Source of the DNA: JBCDCP01 sp039181495
GTDB lineage: Bacteria; Pseudomonadota; Alphaproteobacteria; Rhizobiales; Tepidamorphaceae
Reading direction: 5' to 3'
Assembly (NCBI GenBank): GCA_039181495.1
Contig: JBCDCP010000017.1
Coordinates: 1 to 30,421, forward strand
Length of the DNA stretch: 30,421 bases
Below, piece after piece: positions 1 to 8,424 of this stretch. Both the position numbers and the translations under genes were made by a program. The notes below the pieces were generated by a model. It was not told where the DNA came from. It saw only the letters and a list, made by a program, of their open reading frames with translations, and ran no database searches. Position 1 is the first letter of the stretch. Each line of letters begins with the position of its first letter.

Positions 1-221
1 AAGGGTCAATGACATCAGAGCCTCTTTGATGGTTGGTGAAATCCGCCCCAAGGGGCGTGGCACACGTCAGATTGCCTTCAGGAGGCAGGACTGCACTGAG
101 CTGGTTCCCATCTCCGCTCAAGTAGCATCTTGATCGAAAACTGACGGCAATCTGACGTGTGCCACGCCCCTTGGGGCGGATTTCACCAACCATCAAAGAG
201 GCTCTGATGTCATTGACCCTT
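1..221. repeat. perfect 76-bp inverted repeat with 69-bp spacer
   Basis: Bases 1-76 are the exact reverse complement of bases 146-221. After one mismatch (77/145) a further four base pairs (78-81 with 141-144) also match. The spacer is 77-145. Each arm contains its own small hairpin, CGCCCC-AA-GGGGCG at 44-57 with its mirror at 165-178. The right arm includes the ribosome-binding site, ATG and first five codons of the channel gene starting at 207, so the left arm carries a mirror copy of that start pointing out of the window. The left arm begins at base 1, so its true outer limit is unknown. It may be a real palindrome or duplicated divergent gene start, or a fold-back artefact at a contig end. 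The repeat itself is certain; its origin is not. Confidence 0.95.
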
Positions 222-638
222 CAGATCTTCTGGGGAAGCGCCCTCCTGCTGGCCTGCACAATCCTGCATGCCGGAATGCTGATGGTGGCAATCAGAATGC
301 TGGCACGTCTCATTCACAGACTCGATGGCAGGAACAATACTCTTCGATGGACGATCCCAATGATGGTCATCGTGATCATGATTGTCGCAGCGCACACCAT
401 ACAGGTCTGGATCTGGGCCTTCGCGCTGATCTTCTCAGGCGTCATGTCCGACTTCGAGGAAGCCGCCTATTACGCCATTGTCACCTACACGACGGTCGGA
501 TTTGGCGATGTGGTTCTGCCCGAGTCCCATCGCATCTTTGGTGCCATGGCTTCGGTATCCGGTTTGCTGAGTTTCGGCCTCAGTACGGCTTCACTGGTGA
601 CCTTGTTCACCCGCCTGCTGCCACGCGGATTGCAGTAA
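207..638 (+). CDS. small two-helix potassium-channel-like protein
   Basis: This 143-residue membrane protein resembles the minimal pore module of the Ion_trans_2 (bacterial K+ channel) family. Helices are visible at about residues 5-27 and 50-75, then a pore loop with the selectivity-filter-like motif TTVGFGD at 95-101, and a last helix at about 113-136. The filter is close to the canonical TVGYGD with Phe for Tyr, a known variant. No cytoplasmic RCK/TrkA-N regulatory domain follows, so it is a bare pore. The start at 207 was preferred over an upstream GTG at 159 because AAGAGG sits 6-11 bases upstream and the hydrophobic segment follows directly. The gene ends 17 bp before the convergent HlyD-type gene. 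Its first codons lie in the inverted repeat. Ion specificity is inferred from the filter only. Confidence 0.8.
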   Translation: MSLTLQIFWGSALLLACTILHAGMLMVAIRMLARLIHRLDGRNNTLRWTIPMMVIVIMIVAAHTIQVWIWAFALIFSGVMSDFEEAAYYAIVTYTTVGFGDVVLPESHRIFGAMASVSGLLSFGLSTASLVTLFTRLLPRGLQ

Positions 639-655
639 CGCTTACTCGCGCTGGC

Positions 656-1885
656 TCACCGCCCGTCGCGCGAGACCACACGCCCGCCCGGCTGAAGGCT
701 GTCAGGAGGGTGGATTACGACCTGGTCGTCGATATCCAGCCCGCTGGCAACAGCTGCGCTCTGGTCATTCCGCGCATCAAGTTCGAGGTGGACAAGGTCG
801 GCAACACCGCCATTGACCCGGAACGTCGCCCACTTACCCTCGTCCCGGAACAGAGCACCAAGCGGCACAACGATAGCATCCGTGTGCTCCTCGGTGACGA
901 TTTCGATGAAGACGCGGAAATCATGGCCAAGTCGGGCATAGGCGTCAGGTTCTCCTTCAAAATCCAGGACGGCATTGACCCGCTGCTCCTCGATGCCCAG
1001 TGCTGAGACCTTCGTGAATCCAACCGGATTGATCTGCCTGACAATCGCATGAAGCGTGTTCCCGCCGCCCCAATCGAGAACCCGTGCCCGCGCGCCTTCT
1101 ACGATCTTGACTGCATCGGCAGACAATAGGTCTACGACAATTTCCAAGTCCCTTGGATCGCCGATCTCCGCAAGAATGCTGCCAGCGGTCATGACCCGTT
1201 CGCTCTCTGCCTGAACCTCCAGCACAGCACCCGAAACCGGCGCGTGAACCACCATGCAGCAGCTGGCGGCATTAGGGTCCGCCGGCTGTGCACCTGGCGG
1301 AATCAACCGCGCTCTCGCGCTATCGAGCTCACTGCGCCGCAGATTTAGCGTGGCGTTGGCCTGCGTGAGCTGTGCTTCCAGAACATCAACCTGGGTCGTG
1401 GCATTCTCGAAGGCCCGCTCCGAAATCGTGCGCCTCTCGAACAAGGCGCGCGCGCGCCGCAGGTCGCCACGGGCGAGTTCGAGCTGAGACTGCACGCGCG
1501 AGACTTCAGCCGTCGCAAGCCCAACAGCCGCATTGGCAGCTTCGGCTGCCGCCGACAATTCGCTCCGCGTTCGCATGTCGAGAAAAGGCGGCTCAACCGG
1601 ATGGATGGACGCGATAACTGTCTCACCCTTGATGACCCGGTCTCCGACGTCCAGACCGGACCGTTCAACACGTCCGCCGACCGGTGCCGACACCTCATAG
1701 ATCTCGCGGATGCGGGTCACGCCCTCCTCTGAAATCGTGACATCGAGATTTCCGCGCGAAACCACTGCTATATCGACAGGCGTCGGCTTGGGTTGAAGTG
1801 CAAAGACAAGTCCGCCAACAACAGCTACGGTAGTGCCGGCCAGGATCAACCGCTTAAGCCACTGGCCATTTCTACGTTCGGGCAT
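656..1885 (-). CDS. HlyD/MacA-type efflux adaptor subunit
   Basis: This 409-residue periplasmic adaptor (membrane fusion protein) probably links the inner-membrane ABC transporter encoded just upstream to periplasmic or outer-membrane steps. An N-terminal anchor lies at about residues 13-30. It is followed by a beta-barrel/lipoyl half (about 50-95, with an EGVTRI segment), an alanine/arginine-rich coiled-coil hairpin at about 100-190, the second lipoyl half starting near VHAPVSG (about 213), and a C-terminal beta-barrel. An unusual adjacent cysteine pair (C209, C210) lies just before the second lipoyl half. It is the last gene of a minus-strand operon, separated from the permease by 2 bp. The family assignment is firm. 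The substrate is unknown; related ABC-HlyD sets export lipids, peptides or antibiotics. Confidence 0.88.
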   Translation of the reverse strand: MPERRNGQWLKRLILAGTTVAVVGGLVFALQPKPTPVDIAVVSRGNLDVTISEEGVTRIREIYEVSAPVGGRVERSGLDVGDRVIKGETVIASIHPVEPPFLDMRTRSELSAAAEAANAAVGLATAEVSRVQSQLELARGDLRRARALFERRTISERAFENATTQVDVLEAQLTQANATLNLRRSELDSARARLIPPGAQPADPNAASCCMVVHAPVSGAVLEVQAESERVMTAGSILAEIGDPRDLEIVVDLLSADAVKIVEGARARVLDWGGGNTLHAIVRQINPVGFTKVSALGIEEQRVNAVLDFEGEPDAYARLGHDFRVFIEIVTEEHTDAIVVPLGALFRDEGKWATFRVNGGVADLVHLELDARNDQSAAVASGLDIDDQVVIHPPDSLQPGGRVVSRDGR

Positions 1886-1887
1886 GG

Positions 1888-4260
1888 TCAGTCCCTCGTC
1901 TTCAAGACACGGATAAGGTCAAGGCGCTGAACGCGCTCCCAGATCAGATAAAGCGAAGCCACCACAGCAATCACCGATATGATGGTTGCGATGGCCATGG
2001 TGTCGATTTCTACAATGAGCGGGATGCGAAACAGGTCGCTGTCAAAACTCTGGACCATCGACCAGGCGATCAGGAAGCCGATAAACCAGCCCAGCGGCTG
2101 AGCAAGGATGACGATCATGCTCAACTCGGCCAGGAGCACCGAAAACACTTCTCGCGACGTGAACCCGAGCACCCTAAGGCTTGCCAGTTCGCGTGCGCGT
2201 TCCGAGAGCTGAATGCGGGCCGCGTTGTACATGACGCCGAACGCTATGATCACCGACAGCACGATGTAGATCGTTGCCATTATGGTGCTGTTTTGGCTCA
2301 AGGTTTCCTGGAATTTCTCCCGGCTCAGATCCAGCAGGACAAGTGATGCAATCCGCGGCAACTCCTTGACCTCACGATAGAGATCATCGGCGGCGTCCTC
2401 ATCCATTGTGAGATGAAAGCCGTCGACCCGTGGCCCCTCGCCCGCGAGCCGGTCCAGCGCTTCGGCATCCATGTAGGCATCAATGCCGAAGAAGCTGGTG
2501 ACAATGTGTGTCACTGGCACATCCGCAATTCGGCGCTTGCCCTCCGTGATTTCCAGATGGATCAGATCGCCAACCTGGACATCCAGATTCCGGGCAAGCT
2601 GATCGTTGATCAGCACCCCATGTCTTGGCACCCAGACGATGTTTCCGGCCTGATCAACAACCCGTGCGAGGGTGTCTTCGTTAGACTTCGCCACAAGCGA
2701 TGTGCGGCGCTCGCGATAGCCGTGGCTCATGGTCACGGCGAGATGCCGCGTCGGTTCAGCCTTGATCACGCCCGGCAGGCGTTTGATAGCTTGGACCGCA
2801 TCAGGGCGCTGTTCATCAATGAAAGTGACCGACGCATTCTGCCGTTGCGACTGGTTGTAGAGCCAGTCAATCATGAAGGTGTTGACGTCGAGAAAATACA
2901 TCGAAGCGCTGAGCAGTCCGACCGCGCACGACATACCAAGCGTTGTCAGCCCCGAGCGCACAGGATGGCGCACTAAGTGCCTCAGCCCCATCACGGTGAG
3001 CCGCGAAAACGGTTGCAGCAGTCCGAGGCGCTCGGTCAGAAGCTTGCGGTAGGTCGTAGGTGCTGGTGCACTCATGGCGACGGCCGGGGGTAAGGTGACG
3101 GTCGACCAGACGGCCTTAAGACCGCCGGCAACCGCTGCAGCAAGCGAGATCAGCGCGGCAATGAGATAGATGTCGATATGGAGCCGGAAAATGAGGAACG
3201 GAAAGGTGTAGAACTCACCAAACAGCCTGAACAATCCGCGCCCAAGCCAGGTCCCCACGCCAAACCCAATGATGATCCCGATCATCGAGATGACCATCAC
3301 GAGTTTTAGGTAGTGCATGGCTATCGCGCCGCTCGAATAACCAACGGCCTTGAACAGGCCAATCTGCTCCCTTTCCAGCGCGATCAGCCGGGACAGGATC
3401 ATGTTGATCAGAAAGGCCGAGACCAGAAGAAAGATCGGCGGCAACAGTGTCGACATACTTTGAAGCTGCGCCAGCTCGGCATCAATGAAGGCATGGGACA
3501 TCTGATCCTTGCGCGCGATTGCACCCGTGCCGCCGAAGGGGGCTAGCATTGCATCAAGCCTGTCGATCACCTGCTCCTTGTTCGCGCCCTTCAGCAATCG
3601 TATCGACAGATCATTGAACGCGCCCTCAAGGTCGAGCAGCCCGGACAGCGCACGTTCGGAAAACAGCATGATCGCGAAGCGCCGCGGGTCCGGCATGATG
3701 TCGCCCGGCGCCAGCGCGTAGATGAATTCCGGCGACAGGAATGTGCCGACGATGATCAGATCACGCTTGGTCCCGTTGAGGATCGCCTGGAAGCTGTCTC
3801 CAGTCCGGAAACCATGCGCCTCGGCGAATTTCTCCGTAACCGTGACCTCATTGGTCCGTTCCGGCTCTGGCAATCGCCCCGAACGCAGGAAGGGCAGATT
3901 AACCGCAGTCTCGCGATAGTCGGGAATAGACACAGCAAGACCAGTAGCAGGTTCACGCATGCCCAGAATGTCCAGAATGGCATAGTCGCTGACCCTTAGT
4001 TCGACGTGCCCTACTCCATCGATCGCCTCAATCCGGGGCAGCAAGGCGCGCGGCGCGCGCGTGACATTTGCGAACACATCACCAAAGCGATTCCGGTCGT
4101 AATAGGCGGCCCGGGTTTCTTCGAGCGAGCGATAAGCGCCAAATGAGATGATCAGGCTGGCAACACCGCAGGACAGAACCAGCGCAATGGCCAACGCCTG
4201 AACCCAGAGACGTCCGAGATCCCGCAACACCTTCCGGTCGAGTACTGCCAATCCGGTCAT
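1888..4260 (-). CDS. ABC transporter permease, duplicated FtsX domains
   Basis: This 790-residue inner-membrane permease has the architecture of long FtsX/MacB-like (DUF214) proteins. A first helix (about 18-42) is followed by a large periplasmic MacB-PCD-like region. An FtsX triple-helix block lies at about 270-390, then another helix at about 435-455, a second extracytoplasmic domain, and a final FtsX block at about 670-780. The second FtsX block carries the family-typical run ending in ARELASLRVLGF. It lies 7 bp downstream of the ATPase gene and 2 bp upstream of the adaptor gene, so the three are surely co-transcribed. Members of this type usually act as mechanotransmission or lipid/peptide export machines rather than classical channels. 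The direction and substrate here cannot be read from the sequence. Confidence 0.88.
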   Translation of the reverse strand: MTGLAVLDRKVLRDLGRLWVQALAIALVLSCGVASLIISFGAYRSLEETRAAYYDRNRFGDVFANVTRAPRALLPRIEAIDGVGHVELRVSDYAILDILGMREPATGLAVSIPDYRETAVNLPFLRSGRLPEPERTNEVTVTEKFAEAHGFRTGDSFQAILNGTKRDLIIVGTFLSPEFIYALAPGDIMPDPRRFAIMLFSERALSGLLDLEGAFNDLSIRLLKGANKEQVIDRLDAMLAPFGGTGAIARKDQMSHAFIDAELAQLQSMSTLLPPIFLLVSAFLINMILSRLIALEREQIGLFKAVGYSSGAIAMHYLKLVMVISMIGIIIGFGVGTWLGRGLFRLFGEFYTFPFLIFRLHIDIYLIAALISLAAAVAGGLKAVWSTVTLPPAVAMSAPAPTTYRKLLTERLGLLQPFSRLTVMGLRHLVRHPVRSGLTTLGMSCAVGLLSASMYFLDVNTFMIDWLYNQSQRQNASVTFIDEQRPDAVQAIKRLPGVIKAEPTRHLAVTMSHGYRERRTSLVAKSNEDTLARVVDQAGNIVWVPRHGVLINDQLARNLDVQVGDLIHLEITEGKRRIADVPVTHIVTSFFGIDAYMDAEALDRLAGEGPRVDGFHLTMDEDAADDLYREVKELPRIASLVLLDLSREKFQETLSQNSTIMATIYIVLSVIIAFGVMYNAARIQLSERARELASLRVLGFTSREVFSVLLAELSMIVILAQPLGWFIGFLIAWSMVQSFDSDLFRIPLIVEIDTMAIATIISVIAVVASLYLIWERVQRLDLIRVLKTRD

Positions 4261-4267
4261 ACTCGCC

Positions 4268-5029
4268 TCACCACGTGATTTCCTCGGGCGATATCGTGTC
4301 GGCGTTCAGATTGACGCTGGCGATCCGCCCGTCGATGAAATGGATGACACGTTCAGCCATCGCCTGAATGCCGGCATTGTGGGTGATAATCGCGGTCGAA
4401 GTTCCCAGTTCCCTGTTGATCGTGCGCAGAGCGTTCAACACCGTGACCCCGGTCTTGGAGTCGAGTGCCCCTGTAGGCTCATCGCAGAGCAGCACTTCCG
4501 GCCGCTTGGCAATCGCCCGGGCGATGGCCACACGCTGTTGCTCGCCGCCCGAAAGCTGGGCTGGAAAGTGATCCAAACGATCTGACAGATCGACCATCTC
4601 AAGCGCCTCGGCCGGAGACATGGGATCACGCGCAATCTCGGTCACCAGCGCCACATTTTCCCGCGCTGTCAGGCTGGGGATCAGATTGTAGAACTGGAAG
4701 ACAAAACCGACATGGTCACGCCGAAAACGGGTCAATTGCCGTTCCGAGGCTCCCGACAAATCAAGATCACGGAACTGTACCCGTCCGGATGTGGCGACAT
4801 CGAGCCCGCCAAGGATGTTTAGAAAGGTCGACTTGCCAGAACCCGAAGGGCCAAGCATGACCGCCAGTTCGCCCTCATGGAGCGACACGGTCACATCGTC
4901 CAGCGCGCGAACCTCGACTTCGCCGGTACGATAGATCTTGGTCAGGTTCTCAACCTGGAACACCGCATCAGCGCCTGCAGAGACCTGGCGTTGATGCGGC
5001 GCGAGTTCGGTAGTCACGTTGGCCGCCAT
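4268..5029 (-). CDS. ABC transporter ATP-binding protein, LolD/MacB type
   Basis: This 253-residue cytoplasmic ATPase energises the FtsX-type permease encoded next to it. Visible motifs in order are Walker A GPSGSGKST (residues 60-68), the Q-loop glutamine at 112, signature LSGGEQQ (159-165), Walker B VLLCDEP (179-185) with TGALD D-loop, and the H-loop in AIITHN. The short spacing and the LNILGGLD segment after Walker A are typical of the LolD/MacB/FtsE branch. The N-terminus has about 20 extra residues before the ATPase fold; the ATG at 5029 follows a weak purine-rich site. It is the first gene of the operon, and the 137-bp region upstream presumably holds its promoter. No dedicated regulator gene is adjacent. 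Confidence 0.92.
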   Translation of the reverse strand: MAANVTTELAPHQRQVSAGADAVFQVENLTKIYRTGEVEVRALDDVTVSLHEGELAVMLGPSGSGKSTFLNILGGLDVATSGRVQFRDLDLSGASERQLTRFRRDHVGFVFQFYNLIPSLTARENVALVTEIARDPMSPAEALEMVDLSDRLDHFPAQLSGGEQQRVAIARAIAKRPEVLLCDEPTGALDSKTGVTVLNALRTINRELGTSTAIITHNAGIQAMAERVIHFIDGRIASVNLNADTISPEEITW

Positions 5030-5078
5030 GATCGGTGTCCTCTCCGATCGGTTGACGCAGTCTGAGCGGCATATGTGG

Positions 5079-5104
5079 TGACGGACTATGACGGACGTCA
5101 GTCC
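5079..5104. promoter_or_regulatory. candidate operator upstream of the ABC operon
   Basis: The octamer TGACGGAC occurs twice in direct orientation, at 5079-5086 and 5089-5096, exactly 10 bp (one helical turn) apart. A short dyad, GGACT at 5083-5087 and AGTCC at 5100-5104, overlaps it. It lies 50-75 bp upstream of the ATPase start codon, where a repressor or activator site for the operon would be expected. No convincing -35/-10 pair could be placed around it. The regulatory role is inference. Confidence 0.3.
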
Positions 5105-5166
5105 TTACGCATAGGACACGTGCGTCAAATGGTCATCGCGCGTGGCAGCGGTAGACGAATACGGTC

Positions 5167-5763
5167 TTAGGGGACTGAGATGTCGATCAGCACTTCGTTG
5201 CGCCGCAAAAATGGCGGCGTGAAAGGGTCGTTGTAATAGGCGTATTGGGGCGTACCGCTGGGGACCAGCCCCTGAGCCGACACCCATGCCATCAAACGGT
5301 CTTTCGCTTCTGCAAAACGATCATCAGTCCAGCGTCCCGAGAAGCGTATTGCGGCGACCCGACGCGGCGGTATTTCCGCCAGGGTCACGCTTCCGGTCGG
5401 CGTGGGCAGGTCCTCAAGCGTCCGCCCCGACGGCATAATGAAAGACACCACCCAGTCATCATCGTCCCGACCCTGTGTGACGGGCGCTGTCATGGCAATC
5501 TTCTCGCCGGGGCGCTCTTTAGCGGTGATGTAGCGTGCAAGCGGGCTGAAGGCGGCGCGTACGGCCTCACCGCGATTGCCAGCTTTCTCAATCTTGGCAA
5601 TGACCAGAGCGGGATAGCGGCGGATCTCGATCGCACCATCCGCCTTTTCAAGAGTGTAATCCGGCGTTTCCACATTCTGGGTCGACCAGGCCCAGGCCCC
5701 CACCGCTGCAACTGCTGTTGCACCGGCGGCAGCAATCAAAATCCAAGTGAATTTCGCCAACAT
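5167..5763 (-). CDS. SOUL-family heme-binding-like protein, membrane anchored
   Basis: This 198-residue protein has an N-terminal hydrophobic anchor (about residues 5-26, alanine-rich) followed by a SOUL/HBP domain. The domain is recognised by the opening segment in which the polypeptide is described as 'EIRRYPALVIAKIE', by KIAMTAPVTQ, by a VSFIMPSG segment, and by an end resembling YAYYNDPFTPPFLRRNEV. Proteins of this family bind heme or tetrapyrroles weakly, and their function in bacteria is unclear. The exposed domain probably faces the periplasm. The ATG at 5763 was chosen; an in-frame GTG at 5772 is also possible, because GGAGG lies only 2 bp before the ATG. It is transcribed toward the ABC operon, but the 137-bp gap suggests a separate unit. 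Confidence 0.85.
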   Translation of the reverse strand: MLAKFTWILIAAAGATAVAAVGAWAWSTQNVETPDYTLEKADGAIEIRRYPALVIAKIEKAGNRGEAVRAAFSPLARYITAKERPGEKIAMTAPVTQGRDDDDWVVSFIMPSGRTLEDLPTPTGSVTLAEIPPRRVAAIRFSGRWTDDRFAEAKDRLMAWVSAQGLVPSGTPQYAYYNDPFTPPFLRRNEVLIDISVP

Positions 5764-5833
5764 CGCCTCCACTTCGCCGGCAACAGAAGTAGCGCTCCGG
5801 CGAAGCGGTTCAATTGCAGATCTGCTGATGCGT

Positions 5834-8254
5834 TCACGATCTCATGCGAACGTGGTCGGGATCATAGGGGCTGGCGGCAATCGTCTGTGCCGGGATCAGA
5901 TCGCCCAGCATATCAATGTTCATCTCCGAACCTGCCATTGCGAGCTCAGGCTCGACGAAAGCGTAAGCCAGGTTGCTGCCAACGCGATGTCCCCAATCGC
6001 CCGATGTAACAGTGCCAACCACATCGGTTCCGATCATCACCGAAGCCCCGCCATGGGCTGGAGCGTTTCTTGACGCCACCTCGAGAGTAATCAGTGATTT
6101 TCGCGGCCCCAGATTGTGCCGCTTCTGTAATGCTCCCTGGCCAATGAAGTCACCCTTTCCTATGGTGACGAACCGGTCGAGCCCGGTCTCGAAGGGGTCG
6201 AACTCGGTCAGAATATCGGCCTTCCAGTGGAGGAAACCCTTCTCGATGCGCATACTCTCGACAGCGCGGGCGCCGAACAGCGAGAGTCCGTGACCTTCCC
6301 CCGCCTTTCGCAATGCCAGATAGGCCGCATAAAGCTGATTGTTCGGCACATGGATCTCATAGGCCAACTCGCCAGAGAAGCTGACGCCCAGAACCACGGC
6401 CGGCGCAATGCCGATGAAACACTGGCGTGCCGACAACCAGGGGAAAGCCTCAACTGACCAGTCGGCGCGGCTGACTTCCGACAAGATGTCTCGCGACTTG
6501 GGCCCTGCGAGAACAAGAATGGTGTGGGTATTGGTGAGTGAGGTGATCCGTACATCCTCGTCATTGCGAATGTGCGCGGTTAGCCAGTCCATGTCGTGGA
6601 ACTCAGACGCCGCCGCCGAGCCATACCAGATCCGCCCATCAGGCAGGTTCGCAATCGTCGCCTCGCCTTTCACCATGCCGTGCTGGTTCAGGAGGTAGCA
6701 CAGCCCGACCCGTCCGGGTTTTCGCGGCAGGCGACCGCAGATCATCCGGTCGAGAAAACCATGCGCGTCCCTGCCGGTGATCTCGAAGCGATTAAACCCG
6801 TTGACCTCGGCGAGCCCGGCTTTCTCACTGAGATTAGCCACTTCCCGGCCAACCACATCGAAGGCCTCGTCGAACTGAAAGGTCAGGCTTGGATGGAAGC
6901 TGGGTTCAGGCTTGATGTACTCGACCCGCTCCCAGCCATTGACCACCGTGAAAGCGGCGCCTTCCGCCGCAAGAACAGGCGTCAGCGGAGTCGTCTTGAT
7001 CGGTCTCCCCGCCGGCCGGTGTTCGTGCGGGAAATGGAAGCGAAACTCGTTCTGATAGTCCTCAATGGCCTTGAGTGCCGTCAGCTCGACATTGCCATGA
7101 CCGGTGAAGCGACGCGGATCGATAATCCATGTGTCGTAGCAGGCTTCGCCGTGCACGATCTGCTGAGCCAGCAACCAGCCATGCCCGCCGCCTTCGCCGA
7201 GACCTGCGCGCAAGCCAATAATGCAAAACGCGTTGCGTTTACCGGGGATCGGCCCGACCAGCGGAGCGCCGTCAATCGTGTAGGTAATCGGGCCGTTGAT
7301 GACCGTATGGATGCCTGCCTCCATCAGGGCCGGCATGCGGGCAAACGCGCCTTCCAGGACATCGCTGATCCGGTCGAGGTCGTCCGGGCACAGCGCATTG
7401 GCAAAGTCCGGATCGATCCCATCCATGCCCCATGTCCGGCAATCCTGTTCATAGAAGCCAAGCAATAGACCGGTCTTTTCCTGCCGGCAGTAATAGTCGG
7501 AGATCGGGCAACGGAGCAGAGGCATGCGATGCCCGGCCTGTTCGATCGCCGGGATTGGCTCGGTCAGGAAGTACTGATGCTCCATGGACATCACCGGATG
7601 ATGCACACCCATCATCGCGCCGATCTCGTTGACCCGGTAGCCACCGGCATTGACGACGATATCACAATCAATGTCGCCCTTGGCGGTATGAACGGTCCAA
7701 GTGTCGTCGGGGCGCTGGCTCAGGCCGGTTACCGGTGTGTGACGGTAGACCTCGGCACCGGCGCGCCGCGCCCGCCTTGCCAGGGCCTGGCAGAGCTGTG
7801 CGGGATCAATGTCGCCGTCCAGCGGATCCCACAACCCGCCAAGCAGATTGTCGGTTGAGATCAGAGGATGCCGCCGAGCGCATTCCTCGGCATCGATGAC
7901 CTCAAAACGGACGTCCATACCCCGCGCCATAGACGCAAAGTGCCGATAGCCGTCCATCTGTGCTGCGGTATTGGCGAGCCGGATCCCGCCGTCGGCGTGG
8001 TGGTAATTGATCGGATAGTCGGGATCCTCTGCCAACTCCTTGTATAGGCTGATGGAGTGGGACTTCAGCCCGACCATGGTCTGGTTCATGCCGAAGTTTG
8101 TCACCTGGGCGGCTGAGTGCCATGTCGTGCCGCTGGTCAACTCGTCACGCTCGACCAGAACGACATCGCTCCACCCTTCCTGCGTCAGATGGTAGAGCGT
8201 GGAACAGCCGGCGATGCCGCCTCCGATAACCACGACCTTCGTGCGCGTCTTCAT
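5834..8254 (-). CDS. dimethylglycine/sarcosine dehydrogenase-like FAD enzyme with GcvT domain
   Basis: This 806-residue two-part enzyme probably oxidatively removes an N-methyl group and passes the one-carbon unit to tetrahydrofolate. The N-terminal DAO-type FAD domain has the dinucleotide motif GGGIAG (residues 11-16) and the segment TSGTTWHSAAQ (40-50). H46 in that segment matches the histidine that carries covalent FAD in mammalian dimethylglycine and sarcosine dehydrogenases. The C-terminal half (about 430-800) matches the folate-binding aminomethyltransferase (GcvT) fold, including ARAVESMRIEKGF and the GCV_T C-terminal barrel. Length fits the family (about 800-850). The ATG at 8254 is chosen over a GTG at 8272 because GGGAGA lies 7-9 bases upstream. 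It is divergent from the MttB-family gene. The exact substrate (dimethylglycine, sarcosine or another N-methyl amine) is not determined. Confidence 0.87.
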   Translation of the reverse strand: MKTRTKVVVIGGGIAGCSTLYHLTQEGWSDVVLVERDELTSGTTWHSAAQVTNFGMNQTMVGLKSHSISLYKELAEDPDYPINYHHADGGIRLANTAAQMDGYRHFASMARGMDVRFEVIDAEECARRHPLISTDNLLGGLWDPLDGDIDPAQLCQALARRARRAGAEVYRHTPVTGLSQRPDDTWTVHTAKGDIDCDIVVNAGGYRVNEIGAMMGVHHPVMSMEHQYFLTEPIPAIEQAGHRMPLLRCPISDYYCRQEKTGLLLGFYEQDCRTWGMDGIDPDFANALCPDDLDRISDVLEGAFARMPALMEAGIHTVINGPITYTIDGAPLVGPIPGKRNAFCIIGLRAGLGEGGGHGWLLAQQIVHGEACYDTWIIDPRRFTGHGNVELTALKAIEDYQNEFRFHFPHEHRPAGRPIKTTPLTPVLAAEGAAFTVVNGWERVEYIKPEPSFHPSLTFQFDEAFDVVGREVANLSEKAGLAEVNGFNRFEITGRDAHGFLDRMICGRLPRKPGRVGLCYLLNQHGMVKGEATIANLPDGRIWYGSAAASEFHDMDWLTAHIRNDEDVRITSLTNTHTILVLAGPKSRDILSEVSRADWSVEAFPWLSARQCFIGIAPAVVLGVSFSGELAYEIHVPNNQLYAAYLALRKAGEGHGLSLFGARAVESMRIEKGFLHWKADILTEFDPFETGLDRFVTIGKGDFIGQGALQKRHNLGPRKSLITLEVASRNAPAHGGASVMIGTDVVGTVTSGDWGHRVGSNLAYAFVEPELAMAGSEMNIDMLGDLIPAQTIAASPYDPDHVRMRS

Positions 8255-8319
8255 TACAGCTCTCCCGAACACATCATTGGATCATCAGCAGCAGGCTTCG
8301 CAAATCCGTCAACGTGGGC

Positions 8320-8343
8320 TTTCGAGTTTCGATATTTTCGAAA
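8320..8343. promoter_or_regulatory. candidate LysR-type operator in divergent promoter region
   Basis: A perfect dyad TTTCGA-TATTT-TCGAAA lies at 8327-8343, and an extra half-site TTTCGA lies at 8320-8325. Inside it is T-N11-A (TCGATATTTTCGA at 8329-8341), the consensus architecture for LysR-type regulators. It sits about 75 bp upstream of the dehydrogenase start and about 82 bp upstream of the MttB-family start, a suitable place for controlling both divergent genes. A 12-of-15 match to it lies in front of the nearby lysR gene. The sequence match is direct; regulator binding is inferred. Confidence 0.5.
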
Positions 8344-8424
8344 AATAGATCCAAATACGGCTCGCCTCTTCAATCGATCTTGCCGCACCGGCCACACGGG
8401 TTTTTCATGAACTGGAACTGAACG

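Noticed and set aside
1..221. Transposon terminal inverted repeats or an insertion sequence
   Set aside because: No transposase lies between the arms (only 69 bp), no target-site duplication can be seen, and one arm contains the start of a host-type channel gene.
6596..7468. Long plus-strand frame (290 codons) inside the dehydrogenase gene
   Set aside because: It is fully antisense to a gene with clear family motifs, and its product shows no recognisable domain; long antisense frames are common in high-GC DNA.
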